Assembly (NCBI GenBank): GCA_026387135.1
Contig: JAPLMH010000134.1
Location: forward strand, 1-5,944
Source: Candidatus Omnitrophota bacterium
Lineage (GTDB): Bacteria; Omnitrophota; Gorgyraeia; 2-01-FULL-45-10
Direction: 5' to 3'
DNA length: 5,944 nucleotides
Shown in pieces: positions 5,849 through 5,944 of this stretch; positions within the stretch are counted from its first letter, which is position 1, and each line of letters begins with the position of its first letter. The translations under genes and the position numbers were made by a program. The notes beneath the pieces were generated by a model. It did no database searches. It was not told the DNA's origin and worked only from the letters and a program-made list of their open reading frames with translations.

Positions 5849-5944
5849 GTGTTCTCAAAAATATTAATAGCCAATAGGGGCGAGGTCGCTTTAAGGATAA
5901 TCAGGGCATGCAAAGAGCTCGGCATACGCACGGTGGCAGTATAC
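5849..5944 (+). CDS. accC: Biotin carboxylase subunit of acetyl-CoA carboxylase (3' end outside window)
   Basis: Thirty-two codons are visible and the frame is open to the window end. The product begins (M)FSKILIANRGEVALRIIRA, then CKELGIRTVAVY. This is the N-terminal signature of the biotin carboxylase fold (I-L-I-A-N-R-G-E-I/V-A-x-R-I-x-R-A), the start of the ATP-grasp enzyme that carboxylates biotin on AccB using ATP and bicarbonate. The full protein should be about 450 residues, so over 90 percent is unseen. The start is GTG, the only non-ATG start among the genes whose starts are visible here. The same N-terminus is shared by pyruvate carboxylase and propionyl-CoA carboxylase subunits, but placement right after accB makes AccC by far the best call. 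Confidence 0.95.
   Translation, partial: MFSKILIANRGEVALRIIRACKELGIRTVAVY

Overview
The window is a densely packed stretch of bacterial chromosome with ten genes, all on the + strand. Eight are complete; the first lacks its 5' end and the last lacks its 3' end. Base composition is near balanced. Isoleucine ATA and arginine AGG/AGA codons are very frequent in every gene, so nothing looks recently transferred. This codon style, a free-standing DUF1844 gene, a MEMO1-family gene and an aroQ-pepP-accB-accC block suggest an uncultivated Gram-negative-type lineage such as Omnitrophota (former OP3) or a relative. That placement is inference only. The acetyl-CoA carboxylase subunits and the type II dehydroquinase indicate a bacterium.

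Left block (1-2694): the end of a MEMO1/AmmeMemoRadiSam system protein B gene, a patatin-like serine lipid hydrolase, a small DUF1844 protein, and a short membrane-anchored RmuC-family protein. Spacing is 19 bp, 3 bp and a 4-bp ATGA overlap, so these probably share one transcript.

Junction (2695-2738): the only real intergenic gap, 44 bp and AT-rich, with a possible weak promoter lying so close to the next start that the transcript could be almost leaderless.

Right block (2739-5944): a flippase-like YbhN/UPF0104 membrane protein, a 59-residue Trm112/UPF0434 zinc-ribbon protein, type II 3-dehydroquinate dehydratase (aroQ), an Xaa-Pro aminopeptidase-type M24 peptidase, the biotin carboxyl carrier protein of acetyl-CoA carboxylase (accB), and the start of biotin carboxylase (accC). 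Gaps are 0 bp, two 4-bp ATGA overlaps, 12 bp and 10 bp. This is the widespread aroQ-pepP-(efp)-accB-accC neighbourhood, but without efp, the elongation factor P gene that commonly sits between the peptidase and accB.

Together the window covers shikimate-pathway aromatic synthesis, the first step of fatty-acid synthesis, peptide turnover, and several envelope or lipid-linked proteins of unclear role. I see no mobile element, CRISPR array, RNA gene, phage gene or defence locus. This is mostly an ordinary housekeeping region, and I found no convincing new system.
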